NCBI GenBank assembly: GCA_041659285.1
Contig: JBAZYO010000015.1
Location: 1-64,000 of the forward strand
Reading direction: 5' to 3'
Origin: Vicinamibacterales bacterium
GTDB lineage: Bacteria > Acidobacteriota > Vicinamibacteria > Vicinamibacterales > UBA2999
Length of the DNA: 64,000 nt
The notes beneath the pieces were generated by a model. The model saw only the letters and a program-made list of their open reading frames with translations, searched no databases and was not told where the DNA came from. How positions within the stretch are numbered: position 1 is the first letter of the stretch; each line of letters starts with the position of its first letter. Below, one piece after another: positions 15,466 to 23,005 of this stretch. The translations under genes and the position numbers were made by a program.

Positions 15466-16934
15466 TCATCAAGGGTGCCAGCCGCGCTGCTCCAGCCCAG
15501 CTCGCCCGGCACCTCCAGCGGCGCGACACGAACGAAAAGGTTCAAGTCCTCGAGCTTCAGTCGCCCGCGCCTGATTTGGGCGAAGCATTCCGGGACTGGC
15601 AGACACTCGTCGAGGGCACGCGCGGCTTCAAGGGGCTCTACCACGCCAACATCGACCCCGCCGCGAACTACACCATGACCCCGGAACAATGGCAGCGCGC
15701 CGTCGAAGTCCTCGAAAAGGAACTCGGCCTCGAAGGCCAGCCGCGCGCCGTCGTCAAGCACGAGAAACATGGACGTGAACATATTCACGTCGTCTGGGCA
15801 CGCACGGACATCGACGAGATGGTGCTGCGCTCCGACAGCCAGAACTATCAGGCGCATGAACGCGCCAGCCAGAAGCTGGAGATGGAGTTCGGGCACGAGC
15901 CTGTTCCCGGCAAGCACGCGAAACGCGACCGCGAGAAGCAGCCGGAATTCCCGCGCGCCGAAGCCAATCACGCCGAGTGGCAGCAGGGCGAGCGCACGGG
16001 CCTGCGTCCCGCGGAGATGAAGGAACAGATCACAGCCCTCAAGCAGGCCTCCGACAACGCCCAGGCCTTCAAGGCGGCGCTCGAAGAACACGGCTATGTG
16101 CTTGCCAAGGGCGACCGCCGCGACTTCGTGATCATCGACCCGGCGGGACAGGTGCACAGCCTCGGCCGGCAGATCGACGGCATGAAGGCAGCGGAACTCC
16201 GTGCGTTCATGAAGGACATCAACCCGCAAACGCTCCCGAACGTCGAGGAAGCCAAAGCTCAAAAGCAAGCGCCGAAGAAAGCCGAGGCTCCGGCTTCGCC
16301 AGAAGACGCCACCAAAGTGCCTGAACTCGCCCCTGACCCGGTTCAGGCCCAGAGGGAGGCCCAGAGGGAGGTTGAGAGGGAAGCGCTCCGCCAGGCCGTC
16401 GTCGCCCGCCATGACGAAGGGGCGCACCGGATGGTTGAGAAGCAGACGGCGGAACTCGGCCAGCTCCGGCAGACCCTTGAGGTGGACACCCGCAAGAAGC
16501 TCGAACGTCTTGAAGCCAGCCACAAGGCGCGGGCCGAAGCCCAACGCCGACGGCTCGAACAGGAGAAGGCATCCATAGGCGTCACCGGCTTGATCGATTC
16601 CATTCGCGACTTTCTTTCTCCCGCCAGAGTGGCCGAGCGCGAAGCCGACGTGCAGCGCGAACAACAGAAACTCGCGGAGCGTCAGAAACAGGAGCGGGAC
16701 GCTTACGCCGACACGTTGCAGCAGACGAAGGAACTCGAAATCGAGAACCTGACCGAGCGTCAGGCGCAGCAGCGCCGCGACCATGTCACCAAAGGCGAGG
16801 CGGAACTCGAACGCTATCTTCGTGAGCACGAAGCAGCCCGCCAGATTCAGGCAGAAGTTGAAGAGCGCGAAAGGCTGCGTGAACAGGAACGGACAAGGGA
16901 CGGTCCCGAACGACCACCACCGCGCGCACGATAA
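15462..16934 (+). CDS. mobA: MobA/VirD2-like relaxase
   Basis: 490 aa; nicks oriT and pilots the strand into the recipient. Motif III reads KHEKHGREHIHVVWARTD with metal-binding His-100, His-107 and His-109. LYHANIDP (from residue 59) is the second conserved block. No tyrosine occurs before Tyr-60. Where MOBP relaxases carry the nucleophilic Tyr (consensus like LxxYL), this protein reads QLARHLQ, putting His-17 there. The C-terminal half (about 250-490) is a long Glu/Lys/Arg/Gln coiled coil with no obvious primase or helicase. It is translationally coupled to mobC. Confidence 0.88.
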   Translation: MIIKGASRAAPAQLARHLQRRDTNEKVQVLELQSPAPDLGEAFRDWQTLVEGTRGFKGLYHANIDPAANYTMTPEQWQRAVEVLEKELGLEGQPRAVVKHEKHGREHIHVVWARTDIDEMVLRSDSQNYQAHERASQKLEMEFGHEPVPGKHAKRDREKQPEFPRAEANHAEWQQGERTGLRPAEMKEQITALKQASDNAQAFKAALEEHGYVLAKGDRRDFVIIDPAGQVHSLGRQIDGMKAAELRAFMKDINPQTLPNVEEAKAQKQAPKKAEAPASPEDATKVPELAPDPVQAQREAQREVEREALRQAVVARHDEGAHRMVEKQTAELGQLRQTLEVDTRKKLERLEASHKARAEAQRRRLEQEKASIGVTGLIDSIRDFLSPARVAEREADVQREQQKLAERQKQERDAYADTLQQTKELEIENLTERQAQQRRDHVTKGEAELERYLREHEAARQIQAEVEERERLREQERTRDGPERPPPRAR

Positions 16935-16948
16935 GCGGCTCACGCTTT

Positions 16949-17278
16949 TTGCGACCAAAGCTGAGCCGCTTCTTTAACCAGGTTGCCAAGGCTTGCCCGA
17001 CCATCTCGCGCGTCGTGGAAGGCGCCGCCGCGCTCATGCCGCCGATGCCGGACATGTTCTACTCGCGGTTCCTGATGAAGCCACGACCGAGGCTCAGTCG
17101 TCTCTTCAATCAGGTTGCAGCGCGTCCGTTCATCTCGCGATTCATGAAAGGCACCGCCGCACTCATGCCGCCGATGCCGGATATTTTCTCGTCGCGGTTT
17201 CTGTCAAAGCCGCGACCGCCAGACCGGCACCTGCGCCCGCACTGGCGGCCCGGAAAGCCCAAAGGTCCCAGTCGCTGA
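16949..17278 (+). CDS. Protein with two tandem ~43-residue repeats, 109 aa
   Basis: Each repeat reads LSR(F/L)FNQVA, then a TISR or FISR segment, then AALMPPMPD(M/I)F, then SRFL and KPRP. The repeats occupy about residues 5-47 and 48-90. The two DNA copies differ mainly at third codon positions (for example CTG AGC CGC versus CTC AGT CGT). That is good evidence that this frame is translated and under selection. It starts at TTG 16949, 14 bp after the relaxase stop, so it may belong to the mob operon. No known domain; Pro/Met-rich and basic. Confidence 0.65.
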   Translation: MRPKLSRFFNQVAKACPTISRVVEGAAALMPPMPDMFYSRFLMKPRPRLSRLFNQVAARPFISRFMKGTAALMPPMPDIFSSRFLSKPRPPDRHLRPHWRPGKPKGPSR

Positions 17279-17345
17279 AGAAGGCCGGTGCGGTTCCGAC
17301 TTCCCGATTGCCGGCAAGTCGCGCGGCAGCCTCAACAGCCCAAGC

Positions 17346-17351
17346 TATAAT
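17346..17351 (+). promoter_or_regulatory. Consensus -10 element, nearly leaderless start
   Basis: A perfect TATAAT ends 7 bp before ATG 17359, so transcription should begin at or within a base or two of the start codon. No good -35 hexamer is visible at 16-18 bp spacing. Confidence 0.5.
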
Positions 17352-17358
17352 CCCGTCC

Positions 17359-17490
17359 ATGGCTCACAACGAAAGCACCGGCAAGAAGGCCGCTTCAGCG
17401 GCAAGCAAAGTGTTGAGGTCGCCGAGTTCATCGAAGGCCGCCAAGAGCGCCGCCGCCTCTGCCCTGACGCAGAGAAAAGGGAAGCACTAA
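17359..17490 (+). CDS. Small Ala/Ser/Lys-rich protein, 43 aa
   Basis: The sequence reads MAHNESTGKKAASAASKVLRS, then SKAAKSAAASALTQRKGKH. This matches a recurring pattern of tiny basic proteins (TG.KAAS.ASK.L......KS.A.SAL.Q) in proteobacterial genomes and mobile elements, from memory of the pattern. Function unknown; possibly nucleic-acid binding. No ribosome binding site, but a consensus -10 element 7 bp upstream suggests a leaderless transcript. Confidence 0.6.
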   Translation: MAHNESTGKKAASAASKVLRSPSSSKAAKSAAASALTQRKGKH

Positions 17491-17616
17491 AAGGCGGCTG
17501 CCGCGACTGGTTCCTGTGGAGTCGCCTGACTCCTGACGGGAGTTCTGCGCTCTGACATTGGTTCTGTCTCGGTGAGATACCCAATCGTGTGACCGGGCGG
17601 CGGGTGGCCCGTCCCG

Positions 17617-17844
17617 CTAACGACGGCGAGTTCTTTCAGTAAGTGCGTCCGTCACGACGCCGCCTCGATCTGCGGCGCGTCCTTTTTCGCCCCGTGACGG
17701 GTAGTTCGTTCCAGGCACGGGTAGTCCTTTCCCGCACCCATCGCATTCGATCGTGCGCGCATCGCCGAGTGTTTCGGGAACAACGAACAAAGGCCTCCCG
17801 CATCGGCCACAGTTCGCACGGACGGCGTTCTCTGGTTGAGCCAT
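17617..17844 (-). CDS. Zinc-ribbon-like protein, 75 aa
   Basis: Minus-strand ORF from ATG 17844. Two CxxC pairs (NCGRCG near the N-terminus and ECDGCG about 20 residues later) form a plausible zinc ribbon, with a basic C-terminal tail ending RTRRR. The upstream ribosome binding site is poor. Two other frames are open here, but only this one has a recognisable motif. Function unknown. Confidence 0.45.
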   Translation of the reverse strand: MAQPENAVRANCGRCGRPLFVVPETLGDARTIECDGCGKGLPVPGTNYPSRGEKGRAADRGGVVTDALTERTRRR

Positions 17845-17923
17845 GCAGAACGGATCGCAAACGACGGGCCATCGCCTGCGAAGGGCAACGCGGCATCTAT
17901 CTCGACTGCCGACGGACAGGCAT

Positions 17924-18508
17924 TCAGAACGTCACGTTGAAGGCGCCGTTCGTGACCGCCTTCGTTCCGGTGGTGCCGCCGCCCGGCGTGAGGGGCACGG
18001 CGGAGAGCGAGAATGTTCCCGACGCGCCCGTGGCGCTGATGGCGGTGATCGTCACGGTGCCCGTGCCTCCCGACAGGATGCCCTGGACGTTCATCGGATA
18101 GTTGACGGCCCAGGTGGACTGCAACCCTGCCGCACCCACTTTCCGGGTCACCAGCGCCGACAGTTCCGCGGCGCGATCGTCGACCGTGTAGGTGCCGGGC
18201 CGCCCGCCGGTCTTCAGCATGAATACGATGTCGGTGACGGACTGGTCCGTTGAATCAGAAGCGCCAACCTGGATGTAACCGTTCGATGGAATATACGTCG
18301 CGCGCCGGACCGCGTTGGCGCACCAGCCGGCGCCGTCCACCGTGGCGCTCATCGCGAAGCTCGTGATGCCGGTGCAGGCGGCGGGAGCGGGCGCTGGCGT
18401 TGGTGTCGCGCTCACGGTTGGCGATGCTGCCGACGTCGGCGTCGTGCTGCCGCCGCCACAGGCGGCGAGACTCAGCGTGAGAACAACAGCGAGGGTGAAA
18501 CGCGTCAT
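17924..18508 (-). CDS. Secreted lipoprotein with Thr/Pro linker, 194 aa
   Basis: ATG 18508 gives MTRFTLAVVLTLSLAACGGG, a lipoprotein signal with lipobox LAAC. A Ser/Thr/Pro/Ala linker follows, then a beta-rich domain with VDGAGWCANAVRRATYI and GGTGTVTITAISATGASGTFSLSA. The longer open frame upstream is rejected because the signal peptide must be N-terminal. Likely membrane-anchored and facing the periplasm or surface. First of three similar lipoproteins in a row; no specific function recognised. Confidence 0.75.
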   Translation of the reverse strand: MTRFTLAVVLTLSLAACGGGSTTPTSAASPTVSATPTPAPAPAACTGITSFAMSATVDGAGWCANAVRRATYIPSNGYIQVGASDSTDQSVTDIVFMLKTGGRPGTYTVDDRAAELSALVTRKVGAAGLQSTWAVNYPMNVQGILSGGTGTVTITAISATGASGTFSLSAVPLTPGGGTTGTKAVTNGAFNVTF

Positions 18509-18571
18509 CGGCACCTTCCTTCGCGCGCTGGCATTCGCAGCGCACCGGATCAATAGAAGTCTCTGAGAGAG

Positions 18572-19435
18572 CTACGGACAATCGAGGTGCCGGCTGCCGC
18601 CGGTGACCGTGACCGTATTGCCGCGGTCATCGGTTCCGGTAAACGTTTCGGTGAAGGTGCGGCCGGTCGGGAACTCCGCAAGGGCGAACCCCCCATGGCA
18701 CACCGAGCCGTTGGGCGGGATGCGCGCGCCTGACGTGCCGCAGCCGTTGAAAGCGCTCGCGAACGGAAAAGTGTTCTCGAAAGAGTTGGTCCTCCAGCTC
18801 GTGATCGTCACGCCGATTCCGTTTGTCTCCCGAAGATAGGTCGTCTGCGGCCAGCGATACGACCAGAAGCCCGGGTTCAAGACAACCATGCAGGGAGCGG
18901 GGTCGGGGGAATAGGTCAGTTCAAGCCGCGCCGACGTTGCGGCGGCGCTCACGGTGTTCGAGAAGGACGAGGCGCTGCCGACCTGCCCGTCAGGCGCCTT
19001 CACATTGAATAACGTGCGGAACGTGCTGGCCGGAATTGTCTGAGCGAATTGCATGACCAGGGAGATGTCGGCCGTGGAGCCAGGCAGCGTGAGTGCGTAG
19101 TACTCGCCGGCCGCAGCCTCCGCGACAGACAGGTAGACAACATTGAACGGTGCCGCTCCCGTCAGGCGAACGAGTGTGGAACCGCCCTGTGCCGCGGAAC
19201 TGTTCGCAGCCGCGACGGTTATGGTCGGTCCGCCATTCGCGGCGGGCGGCGTGCCCGTGGTTCGGGCAGCGGCGGTGCCGCCGATCGTCTGCAGGCCGCT
19301 CACGAAGGCAGTGATGGCGCCGGACGCGGTCGTGGGAGTCGGTGCGGTCGGGTTTGTTGCGGAAGCCTTGCCGCCGCCGCAGGCGACGCAAGCAACACCG
19401 AACCCAAGAGCGAGAACGAAACGCATCATCGTCAT
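18572..19435 (-). CDS. Secreted lipoprotein, 287 aa
   Basis: MTMMRFVLALGFGVACVACGGG is a lipoprotein signal with Cys in VAC. After a Thr/Pro linker it is beta-rich with few charged residues (TITVAAANSSAAQGGSTLVR). The C-terminal half has conserved-looking aromatics (NPGFWSYRWPQTTYLRE) and four cysteines that could form disulphides, ending SRHLDCP. No enzyme motif seen. It is 64 bp downstream of the next gene's end in transcription order, so probably in the same unit as its neighbours. Confidence 0.72.
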   Translation of the reverse strand: MTMMRFVLALGFGVACVACGGGKASATNPTAPTPTTASGAITAFVSGLQTIGGTAAARTTGTPPAANGGPTITVAAANSSAAQGGSTLVRLTGAAPFNVVYLSVAEAAAGEYYALTLPGSTADISLVMQFAQTIPASTFRTLFNVKAPDGQVGSASSFSNTVSAAATSARLELTYSPDPAPCMVVLNPGFWSYRWPQTTYLRETNGIGVTITSWRTNSFENTFPFASAFNGCGTSGARIPPNGSVCHGGFALAEFPTGRTFTETFTGTDDRGNTVTVTGGSRHLDCP

Positions 19436-19466
19436 GTCCTTTGCCTGTGTCTCGCTGCACCGACGC

Positions 19467-20201
19467 CTATTGCTTCGTGGCCGTCCACGTCAGCGTGTAA
19501 GTGCCGCTGCAAAGGGCAACCGAGACGCTCTCGCCCACCAGATTGATCGAGGTCGTGCCGGAAGCGGCGGTGTCCGACGTGAAGGTTCCCGCGAGCGACC
19601 GGACAAATCGACTGGACGTGAACAGGAAGCGGCCATTTGCGATGGGCACCGGCGGGAAGGCCGTGTTGGTCGGCGAAATCAGGCTCGCCGTAAAGGAGCG
19701 CTGGCAGATCCCCGTCAGCAGCACCGTCACCGTGTTCGCGGCGCTCACCGTAAACGACATCGGGATCGGAACGGAGGTGCCCTCCTGGAGGGCCGTTCCG
19801 CTCCATGTCCCCGCGAAGCTTCGCTGGGCGAGGGTGAAGTTCTGGCTCTGGTTCGACGTGAGCGTCACACCCTGGGACGACGGGGCGTAAGCGCCCGCCG
19901 TCGCGGTGACGGTGAATCCCGCCTGCTGCAACCCGGTGACGCTGTAGTTGCCCGTCGCATCGGTGACCGCCGACTTTCCGGCGTTGGCGCCGTCCGTGAC
20001 CGACACGGTGGCGCCCGCGACCGGCGCCGAGGTCGCGCTGTCGGTCACGCGCCCGCTCAGCGTATAGAGCGTCACGGTCGGCGTTGGGATGGGCGCTGCA
20101 ACGGTCGGCGTGGGTGACGTGGGCGTGGGTGAAGTAGCCGTTGCGCCGCCGCACGCGGCGGCGCCGAGCGCCAGCGCGGACACCAGGAGTCGTTTGATCA
20201 A
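19467..20201 (-). CDS. Lipoprotein with carboxypeptidase-regulatory-like (Ig-fold) domain
   Basis: TTG 20201, with GAGAGG 6 nt upstream, gives a signal of the form (M)IKRLLVSALALGAAACGG with lipobox AAAC; the longer frame from 20246 would bury the signal. A Thr/Pro linker precedes a carboxypeptidase-D regulatory-like domain (LYTLSGRVTDSATSAPVAGATVSV, NYSVTGL, GFTVTATA). A second beta-rich domain begins FAGTWSGTA and includes a LTGICQRSF strand. Surface-exposed adhesive or binding role is plausible from the fold; not proven. It is divergent from an XRE regulator. Confidence 0.75.
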   Translation of the reverse strand: MIKRLLVSALALGAAACGGATATSPTPTSPTPTVAAPIPTPTVTLYTLSGRVTDSATSAPVAGATVSVTDGANAGKSAVTDATGNYSVTGLQQAGFTVTATAGAYAPSSQGVTLTSNQSQNFTLAQRSFAGTWSGTALQEGTSVPIPMSFTVSAANTVTVLLTGICQRSFTASLISPTNTAFPPVPIANGRFLFTSSRFVRSLAGTFTSDTAASGTTSINLVGESVSVALCSGTYTLTWTATKQ

Positions 20202-20256
20202 TGGAAGCCTCTCGAAGCGCGCGGTGGAGTGACCTGGCCGGTTCAAGATCGTCTGT

Positions 20257-20268
20257 AGGTTATAACCT
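20257..20268. promoter_or_regulatory. Perfect 12-bp palindrome in divergent promoter
   Basis: AGGTTATAACCT sits between the lipoprotein gene (start 20201, minus) and the XRE gene (start 20305, plus). It contains a TATAAC -10-like element. It is a natural operator candidate for the adjacent XRE protein. Confidence 0.45.
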
Positions 20269-20304
20269 ATTTGTCGTTCATAGACTACACACCATCATCG
20301 GCGG

Positions 20305-20529
20305 GTGTCCAGCGACATCTGCGTGCGGCTCGGGAAACGCATCCGGGAACTGCGCAAGGAAAAAGGCTGGACGCAATTTGAAATGGCGGAGCGGTCCGGC
20401 ATCGACCGCAGCTACCTGGCGGAAGTGGAGACGGGGAAGATCGAGATTTGCCTCAGGAATCTCGAAGTGATCGCCCAGACCTTCGATCTTGAGCTGCACC
20501 AGTTTGTGAAATTGCCGAAGGGCAAGTAA
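20305..20529 (+). CDS. XRE-family HTH regulator, 74 aa
   Basis: A single helix-turn-helix domain: RLGKRIRELRKEKGWTQFEMAERSGIDRSYLAEVETGKIEICLRNLEVIAQTF. This is the complete Cro/CI-type fold with no effector domain, so it probably binds DNA as a dimer. GTG start. It is divergent from the lipoprotein cluster with a palindrome between, suggesting it controls itself and the lipoproteins. Similar mini-regulators also control mobile-element promoters. Confidence 0.85.
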   Translation: MSSDICVRLGKRIRELRKEKGWTQFEMAERSGIDRSYLAEVETGKIEICLRNLEVIAQTFDLELHQFVKLPKGK

Positions 20530-20551
20530 CGGCGATTCGCCGCATCTTCGG

Positions 20552-20902
20552 TTATCTGTTTCCCAGGAACTTACTACTCAGGGCCGCGCGGGCGCTTTCG
20601 TCACTCCACAAAAGGCGCTCGGGGCTGCCGCGCTCGATGGTGCGCCGTCTGCGGCGCACCTGGGTGTCTTTCGGTAGAGGCTTCAGGAGCCAGCCCTTTT
20701 TCTCGCTGAGGATGGCATTGCTGCGGACGAGAAGTTCGACCCATCCATCGCCACCATCGCGGAGGACTTCGGCGACGACCATCCGCTCGCCGGCATTCAC
20801 GGCGCGGCCACGCCGCCGACGCCGTTTCTCCCACGCGGCTTCCTTCCAGCGGATCACATCCGCCTCGATAAAGTTGCCGCCGCATGGAATCCAGCCCGTC
20901 AC
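20552..20902 (-). CDS. Small basic protein, 116 aa (GxNFIEADVIRW motif)
   Basis: GTG 20902 gives VTGWIPCGGNFIEADVIRWKEAAW, then a very basic stretch (KRRRRRGRAV), a strand region GERMVVAEVLRD / GWVELLVRS, then RRRRRTIERGSPERLLWSDESARAAL. It resembles a recurrent ICE/plasmid protein of unknown function, judged from its pattern only. The open frame continues upstream to 21073, but that part lacks protein-like pattern. It converges with the XRE gene (22 bp gap). Confidence 0.55.
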   Translation of the reverse strand: MTGWIPCGGNFIEADVIRWKEAAWEKRRRRRGRAVNAGERMVVAEVLRDGGDGWVELLVRSNAILSEKKGWLLKPLPKDTQVRRRRRTIERGSPERLLWSDESARAALSSKFLGNR

Positions 20903-21158
20903 GCCTCTCGCCCTTTCAATCCTTTCTCTCTGAGAAAAGCGCACTTGCGTCCGCGGCACAAGGGGGCACCGCCGAAAAACCTCAAGATTGCGCGGCGCCC
21001 GGATGCTCTGTAAATGGGATCGGCCGGAACACGCGGCGAAGGCGGCGAGCTGCCTTGTGAGCAGGTCGAGCAATGGGCGCGCAACTTATGTAACATCGGT
21101 CGGCGGGCGCCGGGCCTTCGGGGATGACCCTGATGGCAAGCCAGGGAATGAGCAGTAG

Positions 21159-21719
21159 ATGGCGAATTGGAGCGATCAGTTCCGGGCGCGGATGGAGACA
21201 TTCGGCGGGGCGCGGCGCGCCGCGCCGGGTGAAGTCCCCGTCTCGATCAAGGTCCGCGTCACTTCGGGTTGTTTTCACCGCGAACACTCCCCGCACGCCT
21301 ACGCGCTTATTGACGCGGAGTTGCAGCAGGCTGATCTGGCCGCTGACCGGCTCGCCTTTGAGGAACACGAAAGCGGCCCCGAAGTACTGGCTTACGTCGC
21401 CCTTGCGGCCGCGGGAGTCGGCCTCGCAAAGTCCGTCATCGATCTCGTCGTCGCAATCTTGAAAGCAAGATCGGAGAGCGTGCGGAAGGGCGACAGGCCG
21501 TCAGACCCGCTGGAAGTGGTGGTCCGCCGTTTCGATGAGAGCGGCCAGGTCCGCGACGAAATTGCCTTCAGGATGGGTCACGCTGATCCCGTGCGGAGAA
21601 CGGAAGTCGAGAGACAATTGCTCGATGCACTGAACAGATTGCTGCGGCCCAAGGCGGCGGGGGACAAACCGGGCGACAAGCGCAGGTTGGCGCCGCCCAA
21701 GGGACGGCGTCGTCGTTGA
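21159..21719 (+). CDS. Hypothetical protein with one membrane-like helix, 186 aa
   Basis: From ATG 21159: a basic N-terminus, a mixed domain, one hydrophobic segment (VLAYVALAAAGVGLAKSVIDLVVAIL, about residues 76-101), then a charged helical domain and a very basic tail (KRRLAPPKGRRRR). The layout resembles effector-associated constant components, but no signature confirms it. Isolated gene, same strand as the next. No function assigned. Confidence 0.55.
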   Translation: MANWSDQFRARMETFGGARRAAPGEVPVSIKVRVTSGCFHREHSPHAYALIDAELQQADLAADRLAFEEHESGPEVLAYVALAAAGVGLAKSVIDLVVAILKARSESVRKGDRPSDPLEVVVRRFDESGQVRDEIAFRMGHADPVRRTEVERQLLDALNRLLRPKAAGDKPGDKRRLAPPKGRRRR

Positions 21720-21836
21720 GACGCGGACAGGCCCGCTCACCGGGCATCAGGGCACTTCTGACGCGGTTCCGGATGCGGCAGCCGGCAGGCGAGAGTACAG
21801 TGCTTGAAGTGAACCGCGGCGCGATGAGCCTCCGCC

Positions 21837-22223
21837 ATGCCGATTGAATACGAGCGACACGATGAGACACGCCGGATACGGGTCACCGCAAGCGGCGCGT
21901 TGACGCTCCGGGATGTCCTGGCCGTCATCGACCGCCAACTGGCTGAGGGCGCCTGGTCGTACAGCATGTTGTACGACGCACGCGACCTGACGACGATGCC
22001 GAGCGCGGACGACGTGCGCCAGCTGGCGACGCGTGTCGAGGCTCTGGCGCAAAAGCATGGCCCGCGCGGCGCGATCGCCATCGTGACCAGCTCCGACGCC
22101 GTCTACGGCACGGCGCGGATGTATGCAGCGCTCAGCCAGCAGCCGCGGCAGACCATCAGCGTGTTTCGCGCGTTCGACGAGGCCGAGCGATGGCTCGCCG
22201 GAGAGCAGGCGCCGCAGGACTAA
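21837..22223 (+). CDS. STAS/SpoIIAA-like small protein, 128 aa
   Basis: MPIEYERHDETRRIRVTASGALTLRDVLAVIDRQ, then WSYSMLYDARDL, then IAIVTSSDAVYGTARMY and VFRAFDEAERWL. This matches the alpha/beta pattern of SpoIIAA/STAS-like single-domain proteins common in Acidobacteriota and Deltaproteobacteria. Such proteins are suspected in regulation or membrane association. Contents suggest a chromosomal-style passenger gene within the element. Confidence 0.65.
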   Translation: MPIEYERHDETRRIRVTASGALTLRDVLAVIDRQLAEGAWSYSMLYDARDLTTMPSADDVRQLATRVEALAQKHGPRGAIAIVTSSDAVYGTARMYAALSQQPRQTISVFRAFDEAERWLAGEQAPQD

Positions 22224-22244
22224 CCGCGGGCACTGCCGCATCCT

Positions 22245-22427
22245 TCAGCCCGCGCGTTTCTCCGTCTTCCTGGACGCCCTCCCGCACGCACGATCGCCAC
22301 GCTCCGCTGCAAACGCGGCCTCCGTCAGTTCCTTCGGGCTGCGACGCTCCACAACGCAGTCCGCGCGCGCCCCCTTGGTGCCCCCGCTCATGCGCCGCCT
22401 CCCATGGCCCTGATCTGTTTTCATCAT
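22245..22427 (-). CDS. Possible small basic protein, 60 aa
   Basis: Minus-strand ORF with ATG 22427 or 22424 after CAGGATG; reads MSGGTKGARADCVVERRSPKELTEAAFAAERGD. Helical and charged, no known motif. It converges on the STAS-like gene. Listed at low confidence because the ribosome binding site is badly spaced. Confidence 0.25.
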   Translation of the reverse strand: MMKTDQGHGRRRMSGGTKGARADCVVERRSPKELTEAAFAAERGDRACGRASRKTEKRAG

Positions 22428-22499
22428 CCTGAGCGCCGATGCAACAGGTCGTTCTCTTCGCCAGCCTTCGATCGTATATAGCCGTCTTCGCCCTGCGGG

Positions 22500-22675
22500 C
22501 GACCAGCGCCGGACGGCGCCGCCGCGCCAGCGGAGTTGCTGCTGTCACGCCCGCGCCATGGGTCCGCCGCTTCGCCGGCTGCTCACGATCTCGGGCCTTC
22601 TCCTGCCGGCCCGTCGATGCGGGTTCCTTTGGCCATGAAGGAACCACACATCGCGGTTCCGTGGAGAGAAAAACA
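22500..22675 (+). ncRNA. Structured leader 4, radC-motif-like
   Basis: Contains GCGCCAGCGG (22524-22533), CTGTCACG (22542-22549), GTCCGCCGCTTCG and the hairpin GGTTCCT (22622-22628) / AGGAACC (22639-22645), then the ACACATC tract, a ribosome binding site and ATG 22676. It is nearly the same design as leader 1, 18.8 kb away, although the downstream proteins are unrelated. Confidence 0.5.
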
Positions 22676-23005
22676 ATGGCGAAGAAAGACACGACCGCAA
22701 CGGCGCTGAGCGTCAAGATCATGATGAACGACAAGGGCAGCCCCACGGGGAAGCTCGCCGACGCGGAGCTTCTGTTCACCGACGGGCCGCTGGCGGGGTT
22801 GCGCCTGCTGGGCTTTGCGGTGTGGGAGCGCCGCACGGGCGAAGGGCGGAACGTGACGTTCCCGGCCCGCACCTACAGCGTGAACGGCGAGCGGCGCAGC
22901 TTCGCGCTGCTGCGGCCGGTGACCGAAACTACCGCGCAGGACCGCATCCGCGACCTGGTCCTCGCGGCCTGCGCCGAGGCCGAAGCGGCGGCAAACGCGG
23001 CCTGA
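22676..23005 (+). CDS. Conserved-looking protein, 109 aa
   Basis: ATG 22676 follows GTGGAGAG and the structured leader. The sequence has a beta-rich core (SVKIMMNDKGSPTGKLADAELLF, GPLAGLRLLGFAVWERR, NVTFPARTYSVNGERRSFALLRPV) and a C-terminal helix (AQDRIRDLVLAACAEAEAA). The order strand-strand-FPAR-helix is reminiscent of SpoVG-like RNA/DNA-binding proteins, offered only as a fold hint. The shared leader implies co-regulation with the methyltransferase and ArdC. Confidence 0.7.
   Translation: MAKKDTTATALSVKIMMNDKGSPTGKLADAELLFTDGPLAGLRLLGFAVWERRTGEGRNVTFPARTYSVNGERRSFALLRPVTETTAQDRIRDLVLAACAEAEAAANAA

Noticed and set aside
11586..16934. Self-conjugative element with its own type IV secretion system
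   Set aside because: Only coupling protein, MobC and relaxase are present; no VirB4-like ATPase or channel gene is seen. Genes left of the window could still change this.
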